From an uncultured Eubacteriales bacterium (lineage in GTDB: Bacteria > Bacillota > Clostridia > Oscillospirales > CAG-272), in the NCBI GenBank assembly GCA_905201895.1, contig CAJKPX010000005.1, positions 1-64,000 of the forward strand: 64,000 nucleotides of DNA, read 5' to 3'. Both the position numbers and the translations under genes were made by a program. The notes below the pieces were generated by a model. The model searched no databases. It was not told the origin of the DNA and worked only from the letters and a program-made list of their open reading frames with translations. Shown here in pieces: positions 51,914 to 60,970 of this stretch (position 1 is the first letter of the stretch; every line of letters starts with the position of its first letter).

Positions 51914-52777
51914 TCAGCCCCCCGTTACCATGGTGCCCGCACCCTCGTCGGTGAGCAGCTCCATGAGAATTGAATGCGGCACGCGACCGTCCATGATAAT
52001 CACGTTTTTCACGCCCTCGTTGATCGCCTCGATGCAGCAATCCACCTTCGGGATCATGCCGCCCGAAATCACGCCTTCGCTCTGCAGCCTTGCCGCCTCG
52101 GAGATCGTGACCGAGGGAATGAGCGTTGTGGGATCGTCTTTATCGCGGAGAAGCCCCGCGATGTCGGTCATCATGATCAGTCTCTCGGCGTTGAGCGCAC
52201 CTGCGATATGTGCCGCCGCAGTGTCGCCGTTGATGTTATAGGTATTGCCCTGCTTATCGCATCCAACCGTGGAAATGACAGGGATATAGCCCTTTTCCAG
52301 AAGGTCACACACGGGCGAGATGTGAATTTTTGTGATCTCTCCGACATAGCCGAGCTTTTCATTTTTCATTTTTGCCTCGATCAGGCGACCGTCCATGCCC
52401 GAAATGCCCATCGCCTTGCCGCCCTTGGACTCAAGCAGATTGACCAGCGTTTTGTTGACCTTGCCCGCCAGAACCATCTGCACGATATCAACGGTCTCCT
52501 TGTCGGTGACGCGCAGTCCATCGACAAACTCGGGCTTTTTGCCGAGCTTTTGCATGATCTCGTTGATCTCGGGACCGCCGCCGTGCACCAGCACGATCTT
52601 CACACCGATCAGCCAGAGCAGAACAATGTCCTCCATCACCTGCAGCTTGATCGACTCGTTGATCATGGCATTTCCGCCGTATTTGACCACAACGGTCTTA
52701 CCCGTGTAGCGCTTGATATACGGCAGAGCCTCGGTGAGCACCTGTGCGCGCTCTGCATTGGAAAAAAAGTTCTCCAT
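51914..52777 (-). CDS. argB: Acetylglutamate kinase
   Basis: This 287-residue amino acid kinase phosphorylates N-acetylglutamate. It has VVKYGGNAM near residue 30, IVLVHGGGPEINEIMQKLG, NINGDTAAAHIAGALNAERLIMMTDIAG and GGMIPKVDCC. The N-terminal extension NFFSNAERAQVLTEALPYIKRYTGKT is of the type found in hexameric, arginine-inhibited forms, so feedback inhibition by arginine is likely. It lies 16 bases after argJ. Confidence 0.96.
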   Translation of the reverse strand: MENFFSNAERAQVLTEALPYIKRYTGKTVVVKYGGNAMINESIKLQVMEDIVLLWLIGVKIVLVHGGGPEINEIMQKLGKKPEFVDGLRVTDKETVDIVQMVLAGKVNKTLVNLLESKGGKAMGISGMDGRLIEAKMKNEKLGYVGEITKIHISPVCDLLEKGYIPVISTVGCDKQGNTYNINGDTAAAHIAGALNAERLIMMTDIAGLLRDKDDPTTLIPSVTISEAARLQSEGVISGGMIPKVDCCIEAINEGVKNVIIMDGRVPHSILMELLTDEGAGTMVTGG

Positions 52778-52793
52778 TTTGCCGTCCCCTCTC

Positions 52794-54017
52794 TTACGTG
52801 CGGTAATCGCCGTTGATCTTGACGTAATCGTAGGTCAGATCGCATCCCCAAGCGGTTGCCTCTGCCTCGCCTGCGCCGAGCGACACGAGAATCTCGATCT
52901 CACGCTCCAGGAGAATTTCCTTTGCAATCTCCTCGGAGAAATCGACACCTGCACCGTTTTTGCAAACGTCAACCGTTCCCTTTGCACTGCGGAACGAAAC
53001 GTCCACGCGGTCAACGTCAACGTTGGCACCGCTATAACCGATCGCGCAAAGCACGCGTCCCCAGTTTGCATCGGCACCGAACATTGCCGCCTTGAGCAGG
53101 CTCGAGCAGATCACACTCTTGGCAACGGTCTTTGCGGTTTCAACCGTATCGGCTCCGCTCACGCGACATTCTAGCAGCTTCGTTGCGCCCTCACCGTCAC
53201 CCGCGATCATGCGGCACAGATAAACCGTGACGGTGTTGAGCGCCTTCATAAAGGCGTTGAAATCCTCACCCTCCGCGGTGATCTCGGCGTTTCCTGCCAT
53301 GCCGTTTGCAAGCAGCACGACCATATCGTTGGTGGAGGTGTCACCGTCCACGCTGATCATGTTGAAGGTGTTGGTAATGTCGGTGGAAAGTGCCTTTTGG
53401 AGCATAGCGGGAGAAATTGCCGCGTCGGTGGTGAGGAACACGAGCATGGTTGCCATGTTGGGGTGAATCATGCCGCTTCCCTTTGCGATACCGCCCATGC
53501 GACAGGTCTTGCCGCCGAGCTCAAACTCGACCGCGATTTCCTTTTTGACGGTGTCGGTGGTCATAATTCCCTCTGCCGCCGCCTCGCCGCCATCCTTGGA
53601 AAGCCCTGCCGCGAGAGCGGGGATACCATTTTGGATGGGAGTAATATTGAGCGGCTGACCGATCACGCCGGTGGAGGCAACCACCACGTCGGATGCTGCA
53701 ATGCCGAGCTCGGTTGCCAACAGATCGCTCATCTGCTCGGCGATCTCGATGCCGTTTGCATTGCAGGTGTTGGCGTTTCCGCTGTTGCAGATCACCGCCT
53801 GTGCCATGCCGTTGGACAGGTGATCCTTCGTCACCTTCAGGGGAGCACCCTTGACCAGATTCGTGGTGTAGACTGCCGCCGCGCTCGCGGGCACCTCGCT
53901 CAAGATCAGCGAAAGGTCCTTTTTGGTGCGGTTCTTGCGAACGCCGCAATGCACACCGTTTGCCGTAAATCCCGTTGCGGCACAAACGCCGCCCGATATG
54001 ATTTTCATAGTTTTCAT
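52794..54017 (-). CDS. argJ: Bifunctional ornithine acetyltransferase / N-acetylglutamate synthase
   Basis: This 407-residue enzyme recycles the acetyl group from N-acetylornithine to glutamate and may also make N-acetylglutamate from acetyl-CoA, so no argA or argE is needed. It is autocleaved before the Thr of the ATML motif, seen in GSGMIHPNMATMLVFLTTDA near residue 190. SVDGDTSTND and GADANWGRVLCAIGYSG are also conserved. Two ATG codons three residues apart (54017 and 54008) are possible starts; the first was kept because GAGAGG is nearer. It follows argC by 31 bases. Confidence 0.96.
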   Translation of the reverse strand: MKTMKIISGGVCAATGFTANGVHCGVRKNRTKKDLSLILSEVPASAAAVYTTNLVKGAPLKVTKDHLSNGMAQAVICNSGNANTCNANGIEIAEQMSDLLATELGIAASDVVVASTGVIGQPLNITPIQNGIPALAAGLSKDGGEAAAEGIMTTDTVKKEIAVEFELGGKTCRMGGIAKGSGMIHPNMATMLVFLTTDAAISPAMLQKALSTDITNTFNMISVDGDTSTNDMVVLLANGMAGNAEITAEGEDFNAFMKALNTVTVYLCRMIAGDGEGATKLLECRVSGADTVETAKTVAKSVICSSLLKAAMFGADANWGRVLCAIGYSGANVDVDRVDVSFRSAKGTVDVCKNGAGVDFSEEIAKEILLEREIEILVSLGAGEAEATAWGCDLTYDYVKINGDYRT

Positions 54018-54048
54018 AATCCTCTCTGATTTTTGGGATAGCCCCGAT

Positions 54049-54972
54049 TTATATTACCAGACCGGTGCCCTCGTCGACACCGAGCAGAATGTTCATGTTT
54101 TGGATTGCCGCACCCGAGGCCCCCTTGCCGAGATTATCGAAGCGTGCAACGAGCAGGATGCGCTCGTCATTTCCCGTGACGGTAATCTGCATATCGTCGC
54201 GCCCCGAAAAGGCGTTTGCCGAAAGAAATCCGCTCTCGTCGGCAGCTTCGGTAAAGCGCACGAGTCCGTTTTGATAGTAAGTGCGGTAGACCTCACTGAT
54301 CGCGTCCCTGCCGCCCTTGACGTCCGATCCGAAGAGCGGAACGGTGACCTCCATGCCGCTGTAATAGGACGCTACAACAGGACAGAAGATCGGAGCGCTC
54401 GAAAGCCCGCAAACGCGGCTCATCTCGGGCAGGTGCTTGTGCGATTGGGTGAGCCCATACATACGGGGGGCGTCGAGGAGCATATCTCTGCCCTCGCCCT
54501 CATATTCTGCGATCATTTTTTTACCGCCGCCCGAATAACCCGTGAGTGAATAAGCGGTGAGCGATGCATCGGGAGCCAGCACGCCTGCACGGACAAGGGG
54601 CTCAACGAGCGCCACAAAGCCGCTGGCATGGCAACCCGGATTTGCGATCCGCTTGGATGCCGCGATTGCCTCGCGTCTGCCGCAGAGCTCCGGAAAGCCG
54701 TATTCCCAGGCAGGGTTCACGCGGTGCGCCGTAGAGGTGTCGATGATCGCGGTGTTGGGATTCTCCACGAGCGAGACCGCCTCGATCGCCGCCACATCGG
54801 GTAGGCACAAAAAGGCAACGTCGGCAGAATTGAGCGCCTCGCGGCGAGCCTCGGTATCCTTGCGCAGCTCCTCGGGGAGCAGAATCAGCTCAAGGTCGTG
54901 CCTCTCGGACAATCGCTCGCGGATGCGAAGTCCCGTGGTTCCCGCGCTGCCGTCGATAAATACTTTAGCCAT
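54049..54972 (-). CDS. argC: N-acetyl-gamma-glutamyl-phosphate reductase, short type
   Basis: This 307-residue NADPH-dependent reductase has the nucleotide loop DGSAGTTGLRIRERL at residues 5-19 and the catalytic Cys in RIANPGCHASGF near residue 113. The short length and the SAGTTGLRIRERL start mark it as the type 2 ArgC form rather than the 340-350-residue form. The start at 54972 has GGGAGGTGCTTGCAA upstream and overlaps the argH 3' end by 8 bases. A longer frame into argH is rejected. Confidence 0.94.
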   Translation of the reverse strand: MAKVFIDGSAGTTGLRIRERLSERHDLELILLPEELRKDTEARREALNSADVAFLCLPDVAAIEAVSLVENPNTAIIDTSTAHRVNPAWEYGFPELCGRREAIAASKRIANPGCHASGFVALVEPLVRAGVLAPDASLTAYSLTGYSGGGKKMIAEYEGEGRDMLLDAPRMYGLTQSHKHLPEMSRVCGLSSAPIFCPVVASYYSGMEVTVPLFGSDVKGGRDAISEVYRTYYQNGLVRFTEAADESGFLSANAFSGRDDMQITVTGNDERILLVARFDNLGKGASGAAIQNMNILLGVDEGTGLVI

Positions 54973-56344
54973 TTGCAAGCACCTCCCGTGCATAAGAAAT
55001 CTGTGCGTCGACCGATGCAGGCGAGGTTCCACCCTCGGAAATGCGCTTGGAAACGCAGACCTCAAGGTCGATATCCTGATAGAGATCGGTGTCGAACAGC
55101 TCCGAAAACTGCTTGTAGGTCTCGAGCGAAAGGGTCTCCAGGACCTCACCCTCGGAAATGCAATGCGCCACAATCTGCCCCGAAATTTTATATGCCGAAC
55201 GGAACGGAAGTCCCTTTTTCACCAGATAATCCGCAAGGTCGGTGGCGTTGATAAAGCCCTTTTGCGCCGCGAGCTTCATATTTGCGGGCAGCGCCTTCAT
55301 CGTGCCGATCATCGGGATCATCACGTCAAGGCACATCCGAACGGTATCGAGCGCATCGAACACGCTTTCCTTATCCTCCTGCATATCCTTGTTGTAGGCA
55401 AGCGGCAGCCCCTTGAGCGTAGTGAGCAGCGCCATCAGATCGCCGTAAACGCGACCCGTTTTTCCGCGGATCAGCTCCGCCATATCGGGGTTCTTCTTTT
55501 GCGGCATGATCGACGAGCCCGTGGTGTAGGCGTCCGACAGCTCCACGAATTTGAACTCCCAGCTCGACCAGAGGATCAGCTCCTCGGAAAAACGCGAGAG
55601 ATGCATCATCAGAATTGAGCAGGCACTCATGAATTCCACGCAGAAATCGCGATCCGAAACGCCGTCAATGCTATTTCGACAGATATCCGAAAAACCGAGC
55701 TTCTCCGCCTCCATGCGACGGTCGGTGTCGTAGGTTGTGCCCGCAAGTGCGCAGGAGCCGATCGGCGAGACGTTCATGCGTGCCCTCGCATCGGCAAAGC
55801 GATCGAGATCGCGCAGGAGCATCATCACGTATGCCATGAGGTGATGACCGAAGGTGATCGGCTGAGCACGTTGCAGATGCGTGTATCCCGGCATGATCAC
55901 GTCGCGGTTCTCCTCTGCCTGTAAAAGCAGCGCCTGTGCCAGCGCGCGGACCTTTTCTGTAATCGCATCGGTCTCGTCGCGCAGATACATGCGCATATCG
56001 AGCGCCACCTGATCGTTGCGGCTGCGTGCGGTGTGCAGCTTTTTGCCCACCTCGCCGAGCCTTGCGGTGAGCACCTGCTCCACGAACATGTGAATATCCT
56101 CACAGCAGAGGTCGATCTCAAGCGCACCGCTCTCGAGATCCGCAAGAATTCCCGAAAGTCCCTCAATCAGTGTATCTGCCTCGGCGGAGGTGATGATCCC
56201 CCGCGCTCCGAGCATTGCTGCATGCGCCATGCTGCCCGTGATATCCTGCCGATACATTCTCGAGTCGAATGAAATCGACGAATTGAAATCGTCTGCGATC
56301 CGATCGGTCACGCCGTCGGTTCTTCCAGCCCACATTTTTGCCAT
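54965..56344 (-). CDS. argH: Argininosuccinate lyase
   Basis: This 459-residue enzyme of the fumarase/aspartase superfamily splits argininosuccinate into arginine and fumarate. It has RSRNDQVALDMRMYLRDE near residue 110, GYTHLQRAQPITFGHHL near 155 and the flexible signature GSSIMPQKKNPDMAELIRG near 275 with the catalytic Ser. The ATG at 56344 was chosen because it yields the standard MAKMWAGRTD start; the ribosome binding site is only moderate. A hairpin lies between argG and this gene. Confidence 0.96.
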   Translation of the reverse strand: MAKMWAGRTDGVTDRIADDFNSSISFDSRMYRQDITGSMAHAAMLGARGIITSAEADTLIEGLSGILADLESGALEIDLCCEDIHMFVEQVLTARLGEVGKKLHTARSRNDQVALDMRMYLRDETDAITEKVRALAQALLLQAEENRDVIMPGYTHLQRAQPITFGHHLMAYVMMLLRDLDRFADARARMNVSPIGSCALAGTTYDTDRRMEAEKLGFSDICRNSIDGVSDRDFCVEFMSACSILMMHLSRFSEELILWSSWEFKFVELSDAYTTGSSIMPQKKNPDMAELIRGKTGRVYGDLMALLTTLKGLPLAYNKDMQEDKESVFDALDTVRMCLDVMIPMIGTMKALPANMKLAAQKGFINATDLADYLVKKGLPFRSAYKISGQIVAHCISEGEVLETLSLETYKQFSELFDTDLYQDIDLEVCVSKRISEGGTSPASVDAQISYAREVLANG

Positions 56345-56381
56345 AGCTGCGTCAAATCCCCTTCTTTTTGAAAACAACGCC

Positions 56382-56412
56382 GTCCTGCACGTCAAAAAAT
56401 GGCGTGCAGGAC
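56382..56412 (-). terminator. Intra-operon hairpin between argG and argH
   Basis: GTCCTGCACG (56382-56391) pairs with CGTGCAGGAC (56403-56412). The T-run after it is interrupted (GGCGTTGTTTT), so partial termination or RNA stabilisation is more likely than a full stop. Confidence 0.6.
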
Positions 56413-56427
56413 TCGTTTTGATTGCAA

Positions 56428-57648
56428 TTATTTGTTCTTTGCGTCAACGATCGCCTGAACCTTGATCGGCAGACCAAAGAGATTGATAAAGCCCTCGGAA
56501 TCCTTCTGGTTGTAGTCGCTCTCACCAAAGGTTGCGATCTCCTCGCTATAAAGCGAATAGGGGCTCCAAACACCTGCGTTGATCATGTTACCCTTGTAGA
56601 GCTTGAGGCGTACCTTACCCGTAACAGTCTCCTGCGTTTTGTCGACGAACGCAGAGAGAGCCTCGCGCAGAGGGGTGAACCACTGACCGTTGTAGACCAA
56701 CTCCGCAAAGGTGATCGAGAGCTTCTGCTTCTCGTGCGCGGTCATCTTGTCAAGACAAATGCTCTCGAGCACGCTGTGTGCCTTGTAGAGGATGCTTCCG
56801 CCGGGGGTCTCGTAAACGCCGCGACACTTCATGCCGACCAGGCGGTTCTCCACGATGTCGAGCAGACCGATGCCGTTCTTGCCGCCGATCTCGTTGAGCG
56901 CGAGGATGATCTCCTTTGCACTCATCTTCTTGCCGTCGAGTGCAACCGGAATTCCCTGCTCGAACTCAAGCTCGATGTAGGTGGGAACGTCGGGTGCCTG
57001 AATGGGAGACACGCCCATTTCCAAAAATCCGGGCTTCTCATACTGCGGCTCGTTGCCGGTGTCCTCGAGGTCGAGACCCTCGTGCGACAGATGCCACAGG
57101 TTCTTATCCTTGGAATAGTTGGTTTCGCGGTTGATCTTGAGCGGCACGTTGTGTGCCTCTGCATAGTCGATCTCCTCCTCGCGCGACTTAATATCCCACT
57201 CACGCCAAGGAGCGATGATGGGCATGTTGGGAGCAAAGCGCTTGATGGTCAGCTCGAAGCGAACCTGATCGTTGCCCTTACCCGTGCAGCCGTGGCAAAT
57301 AGCGTCGGCGCCCTCCTTGAGCGCGATCTCAACAAGCGCCTTTGCGATGCAGGGACGTGCATGGCTGGTGCCGAGGAGATATTCCTCATAGATCGCACCC
57401 GCCTTGACGCAGGGAATGATATACTCGTTGACGTATTCCTCGGTCAGATCGAGCACGTAGAGCTTGGACGCACCCGTTTTGAGCGCCTTCTCCTCAAGTC
57501 CCTCCAGCTCGTCTGCCTGACCAACGTTACCCGAAACGGCGATAACCTCGCAATTATTATAGTTTTCTTTCAGCCACGGGATGATGATCGACGTATCCAA
57601 TCCACCCGAATAAGCCAAAACAACCTTTTTGATGTTTTCCTTTTTCAT
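56428..57648 (-). CDS. argG: Argininosuccinate synthase
   Basis: This 406-residue ATP pyrophosphatase joins citrulline and aspartate. It has the PP-loop VVLAYSGGLDTSIIIPWLKE at residues 8-27, GTSHARPCIAKALVEIA near 90 and GCTGKGNDQVRFELT near 115, all family signatures. The ATG at 57648 follows GGAGG; a longer frame reaching 57675 would include the ARG box. It is the first gene of argGHCJBDF, and two ARG boxes flank its promoter, so arginine-dependent repression is expected. Confidence 0.97.
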   Translation of the reverse strand: MKKENIKKVVLAYSGGLDTSIIIPWLKENYNNCEVIAVSGNVGQADELEGLEEKALKTGASKLYVLDLTEEYVNEYIIPCVKAGAIYEEYLLGTSHARPCIAKALVEIALKEGADAICHGCTGKGNDQVRFELTIKRFAPNMPIIAPWREWDIKSREEEIDYAEAHNVPLKINRETNYSKDKNLWHLSHEGLDLEDTGNEPQYEKPGFLEMGVSPIQAPDVPTYIELEFEQGIPVALDGKKMSAKEIILALNEIGGKNGIGLLDIVENRLVGMKCRGVYETPGGSILYKAHSVLESICLDKMTAHEKQKLSITFAELVYNGQWFTPLREALSAFVDKTQETVTGKVRLKLYKGNMINAGVWSPYSLYSEEIATFGESDYNQKDSEGFINLFGLPIKVQAIVDAKNK

Positions 57649-57660
57649 GACAGGCCTCCG

Positions 57661-57674
57661 TGAATAAATATTCA
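57661..57674. promoter_or_regulatory. ARG box (ArgR/AhrC operator), promoter-proximal
   Basis: TGAATAAATATTCA matches the ArgR half-site pattern TGAAT-4W-ATTCA exactly. It lies in the argG leader 13 bases before the start codon, downstream of the predicted transcription start. No argR gene is in the window. Confidence 0.8.
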
Positions 57675-57697
57675 TTGATTTTGGAAATTATGCAATG

Positions 57698-57726
57698 ATT
57701 ATACAACATTTCATCAAAAAAGTCAA
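57698..57726 (-). promoter_or_regulatory. SigA-type promoter of the arginine operon
   Basis: Leftward TTGACT (complement of 57721-57726), 17 bases, TATAAT (complement of 57698-57703). Between 57750 and 57939 I see no gene; an open 67-residue frame there has no ribosome binding site. Confidence 0.85.
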
Positions 57727-57735
57727 GTGTTTTCT

Positions 57736-57749
57736 TGAATATTTTTTCA
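57736..57749. promoter_or_regulatory. Second ARG box, one mismatch
   Basis: TGAATATTTTTTCA differs from the perfect pattern by one base in the right half-site. It lies 75 bases from the first box, on the other side of the promoter, so looping by an ArgR hexamer is possible. Confidence 0.6.
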
Positions 57750-57939
57750 TCCTGAACAGCGTTTTTCGTCTTTTCATACGAATACACAAAGACCCACAAA
57801 AACATTCGCCGTAATTGAGCAAAATGACAACAGTAAAACACCCCAAGAATATGGATGCGGCGGCATTTTGGAAATGCACGGAGCGAACCACGTTCTTGGG
57901 ATGAAGAAAATATACATTTTATTTGTATACCGTGTATAA

Positions 57940-58821
57940 TTATCGGAGTGTGATCGAATAGGAAAATGCCTTTTCCGTGTGCGGCGTCAAGCGGAGCATA
58001 TCGGGCTTTGTTTCAATTGCTGCAATCTCACCATCATATCCCGCAAAGCCGCTCCAGGGCTCCATGCAGAGAAAGGGCGGCTCGGTTTTGGCGGGCTGCC
58101 ACAGACCGAAATAGGGAGCGTCATATTGCATACGAACTGCATGCGATGAGCGCGCGGATTTGAGCGTGATGCAGGTGTCGGCGCGATTGAAGAAAACACC
58201 CTCATCGTCAAACAGTGCGCGTGTCAGAGGCAGACGAATGCCGTCCTCGAGCATCATGCCGTATTTTCTGCCGGTTGCAAAGGAGCCTGCAAGCTGCATA
58301 ACGTCCGGTGAGGCAGGGCGGTCGAATTCCAGATACCAATCCGAGAAATCCCCTTCTCCACCGATCGGCACGCAAAATCCGGGGTGTGCACCAATCGCGG
58401 CGTACATCACGTCCTCCCCGTTGTTCTGAACGGTATAGGTGGCGTGAAGCGTTCCGTTTTCAAGCCGATATTCGACCAGAAGAGCAAACTCAAAAGGATA
58501 TTGCGCACGTGTCACCTCATTTGCCGTCAGGGCAAGGCATATCCGATCATCGGCAATCGCACGCACGGCAAAGCTGCTCTGCCGCGCAAAGCCGTGCAGG
58601 CCCATCTCGTAGGTCTTGCCTGCATAGGTATATTTTCCCTCCCAAAGCCGACCGCAGATTGGAAACATGATCGGGGCATGCTCCTCCCAATAGCGTGCAT
58701 CGCCCTGCCAGAGATATTCGATGCCGTCGCGCTTGATTGAGAGCAGCTCGGCGCCGCGACTCGAGACGGTGACGGTGAGCGTGCCGTTTTGCAAAACGTA
58801 TTCCTGATTCGTGTGTTGCAT
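57940..58821 (-). CDS. Aldose 1-epimerase family protein
   Basis: This 293-residue protein of the galactose mutarotase-like beta-sandwich fold has SRGAELLSIKRDGIEYLWQGD near residue 20, MFPICGRLWEGKYTYAGK with MGLHGFARQSSF near 75, and GAHPGFCVPI near 145. The His residues and the later Glu of CMEPWSGFAGY fit the active site. Members interconvert alpha and beta anomers or act on unusual sugars (LacX-like). The ATG follows GAGGATTTTGAC. It lies 39 bases after the YolD-like gene, so it may be read from the same promoter, an unexpected partner for a repair polymerase. Confidence 0.85.
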   Translation of the reverse strand: MQHTNQEYVLQNGTLTVTVSSRGAELLSIKRDGIEYLWQGDARYWEEHAPIMFPICGRLWEGKYTYAGKTYEMGLHGFARQSSFAVRAIADDRICLALTANEVTRAQYPFEFALLVEYRLENGTLHATYTVQNNGEDVMYAAIGAHPGFCVPIGGEGDFSDWYLEFDRPASPDVMQLAGSFATGRKYGMMLEDGIRLPLTRALFDDEGVFFNRADTCITLKSARSSHAVRMQYDAPYFGLWQPAKTEPPFLCMEPWSGFAGYDGEIAAIETKPDMLRLTPHTEKAFSYSITLR

Positions 58822-58860
58822 GTCAAAATCCTCTTTATGTGAAATGTTTGATGGAGCTTT

Positions 58861-59304
58861 TCAAAAAATATCGCGGAAGATCTCGGACTCGAGATTGCAG
58901 ACCGCATCGAGCGGAATTCGGTGACCGCCGCTCAAATACAGAATGCGCTCGATCTCGTCGATGCGCTCGAGCGTGCCTCTCACGGTGCGGTATGATCCAC
59001 CCGTCTTACGTGCGTCCGGCAGAAAATAGGTGACCTCAACCTTTGGCATCCGATCAATCGAGGCGAGCAGAAGCTGCTGCCGTCGGTCAAGCTGCTCACG
59101 CTGATCCTCTGTCATTCGGAGCATCTCGTCGGTCAGGCGTGCGGTTTCCTCGATCGCGTCGTCATAGCCCGTGAGTGCGGCAAAGGGGGCAAACTGCGCG
59201 GCACGGTCGATGATCGGCATGCGAGGGTGGCGAGACGAGGTGGGGTGCGGTAGGTCGAGCATGTCGGCGTAGTGACCGTCTCCGCCCTGCTGCTTTTCTT
59301 GCAT
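58861..59304 (-). CDS. YolD-like protein accompanying the Y-family polymerase
   Basis: This 147-residue protein has the segment PHPTSSRHPRMPIIDRAAQFAPFAALTGYDDAIEETARLTD (residues 17-55), which is characteristic of small Clostridia proteins encoded next to UmuC-like polymerases. The rest, with TYFLPDARKTGGSYRTVRGTLERID, resembles YolD. Function is unproven, though a role in SOS mutagenesis is likely from context. The ATG at 59304 lies 5 bases after GGGGAGGGG; an ATG overlapping the polymerase stop (59322) has no site. Confidence 0.78.
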   Translation of the reverse strand: MQEKQQGGDGHYADMLDLPHPTSSRHPRMPIIDRAAQFAPFAALTGYDDAIEETARLTDEMLRMTEDQREQLDRRQQLLLASIDRMPKVEVTYFLPDARKTGGSYRTVRGTLERIDEIERILYLSGGHRIPLDAVCNLESEIFRDIF

Positions 59305-59318
59305 TTGATCCCCTCCCC

Positions 59319-60833
59319 TCATGCCTTGTGACCGCCGATCTGTCGGTTGCGATCCTTGGCGGTTGCACCCTCCTCAAGGTTCATGCCCTTGAGAATGGCA
59401 TTTTTTCCAAAGCGTTTCTTGATATCAATCATGGTAGCCTGAATTTTCTTCTCGCGGTCGCGCTCGGCGCGCTCCGCCTCGCGTTCACCGCTCTCCAGAA
59501 CCGAGAAAATATCGAGCTGCTCCGCCTCACGTCGATCCGCCGCCTCGCCTTCGGTGAGCAGGCGCGCGGCGGTGAGATAAATGCGACGAACGGTGAGCTT
59601 GGGGTCAATGATGCGATCGTAGAGCGCACCAACCGCCTGCATGATCTCCTTGGTGGAGGAGGTGTAGCCTCCGAGATTGGCGGTTCCGTGCGCGTGCTTC
59701 GGGGTGGCTCTGCCATAGCGATCGTGCGTCACCTCTCCGCGATAAGCTTGGCGTGCGGCATCGCCCTTGAGATTTTCAACGTCATAGCCAACCGTGAGCA
59801 CGATCTGATCGGTGACAAGCCCCTTTTCCACGAGATCAAGCACCGTTTGATCGGTCATCTCCATCACCACGAGGCGCGCACGGTCGGCGGAATAGGGCTC
59901 GGTGAGCACCTGCCCCGAGCAAACGCTGCTCGACTCGGGACGGTAAGACTTGATATCGGCAATCGTGCAGGGCTCCCAGCCCCACGCGTGGTCAATGAGC
60001 AGCTCGGCGTTAACTCCAAAGAGCTTATAGAGCATTTCCTCATTGTGAAAGGCATCGGGCGAGCCGATCGAGCAGCGTGCCACGTCTCCCATCGTGTAAA
60101 GCCCAACCGAGGCAAGTCGGTCGGCAGTTCCCCGCCCCACGCGCCAGAAATCGGTGATCGGTCGATGCGACCAGAGCTGCTCGCGGTAGCTGTGCTCGTC
60201 GAGCTCTGCGATGCGTGCACCGTCCTCGTCGGGCGGCATCCGCTTGGCAACGATGTCCATTGCGATCTTGCACAGATAGAGGTTCGTGCCAATCCCCGCC
60301 GTGGAGGTGATGCCCGTGGTTTCGAGCACGTCGCGCATAATGGTGCGCGTCAGCTCACGCGCGGTCATGCCGTAGGTTTTGAGATAATTGGTGACGTCGA
60401 GGAACACCTCGTCGATCGAATAGACGTGAATATCCTCGGGAGCGATATATTTGAGATAAACGTGGTAGATGCGCGTGCTGTATTCCATATAATACGCCAT
60501 GCGCGGTGGAGCAACGATATAATCGACCGCCAGGGCAGGATTTTGGCGCAGCTCGTTGATCTGCACCGATGATCCAAGCAGCCTGCCCCCGTTTGCACGG
60601 CGGCGCTCGGCGTTGACCTCCTTGATACGCTGCACAACCTCGAACAATCGCGGTCGCCCACCAATCCCAAAGGATTTGAGCGAGGGAGAAACGGCAAGCC
60701 CGATCGTTTTTTCGGTGCGACTCGCATCGGCAACGATCAAATTGGTTTTCATCGGATCAAGTCCGCGCTCCTTGCATTCCACCGACGCATAAAAGGACTT
60801 GAGGTCGATCGCAACGTAGATTTTTTGCTTCAT
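59319..60833 (-). CDS. Y-family DNA polymerase (UmuC/DinB-like)
   Basis: This 504-residue translesion polymerase begins YVAIDLKSFYASVECKERGLDP, the palm metal-binding and steric-gate segment. YSIDEVFLDVTNYL near residue 130 has the catalytic Asp-Glu pair. It is longer than E. coli DinB (351 residues), with a C-terminal extension rich in Glu/Arg helices (EREAERAERDREKKI) and no clear clamp-binding peptide. The ATG follows AAAGGGGG. It is paired with a YolD-like gene, and no LexA box of the CGAAC-GTTCG type is seen near its promoter. Confidence 0.9.
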   Translation of the reverse strand: MKQKIYVAIDLKSFYASVECKERGLDPMKTNLIVADASRTEKTIGLAVSPSLKSFGIGGRPRLFEVVQRIKEVNAERRRANGGRLLGSSVQINELRQNPALAVDYIVAPPRMAYYMEYSTRIYHVYLKYIAPEDIHVYSIDEVFLDVTNYLKTYGMTARELTRTIMRDVLETTGITSTAGIGTNLYLCKIAMDIVAKRMPPDEDGARIAELDEHSYREQLWSHRPITDFWRVGRGTADRLASVGLYTMGDVARCSIGSPDAFHNEEMLYKLFGVNAELLIDHAWGWEPCTIADIKSYRPESSSVCSGQVLTEPYSADRARLVVMEMTDQTVLDLVEKGLVTDQIVLTVGYDVENLKGDAARQAYRGEVTHDRYGRATPKHAHGTANLGGYTSSTKEIMQAVGALYDRIIDPKLTVRRIYLTAARLLTEGEAADRREAEQLDIFSVLESGEREAERAERDREKKIQATMIDIKKRFGKNAILKGMNLEEGATAKDRNRQIGGHKA

Positions 60834-60865
60834 GCAGTTTCCCCCTTTCTCTTTTGTTCAACCCT

Positions 60866-60894
60866 ATTATAACATGACTTGCGTTTTTTTTCAA
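60866..60894 (-). promoter_or_regulatory. SigA-type promoter of the polymerase-YolD-epimerase genes
   Basis: Leftward TTGAAA (complement of 60889-60894), 17 bases, TATAAT (complement of 60866-60871). Confidence 0.83.
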
Positions 60895-60931
60895 TAGAAA
60901 ATATCGCCATCGCCCGCATGTGACAAAAAAA

Positions 60932-60961
60932 TCCGCCCCTGCCGAATGTGGCAGGGACGGA
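60932..60961 (-). terminator. Terminator of trpB
   Basis: TCCG-x-CCCTGCC pairs with GGCAGGG-x-CGGA around a 6-base loop. It is followed leftward by a run of seven T residues. Confidence 0.92.
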
Positions 60962-60970
60962 CGCTTGATT

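Noticed and set aside
57688..57891. 67-residue leftward frame upstream of argG
   Set aside because: It has no ribosome binding site, runs over the argG promoter and ARG box region, and has a composition of AT-rich non-coding DNA.
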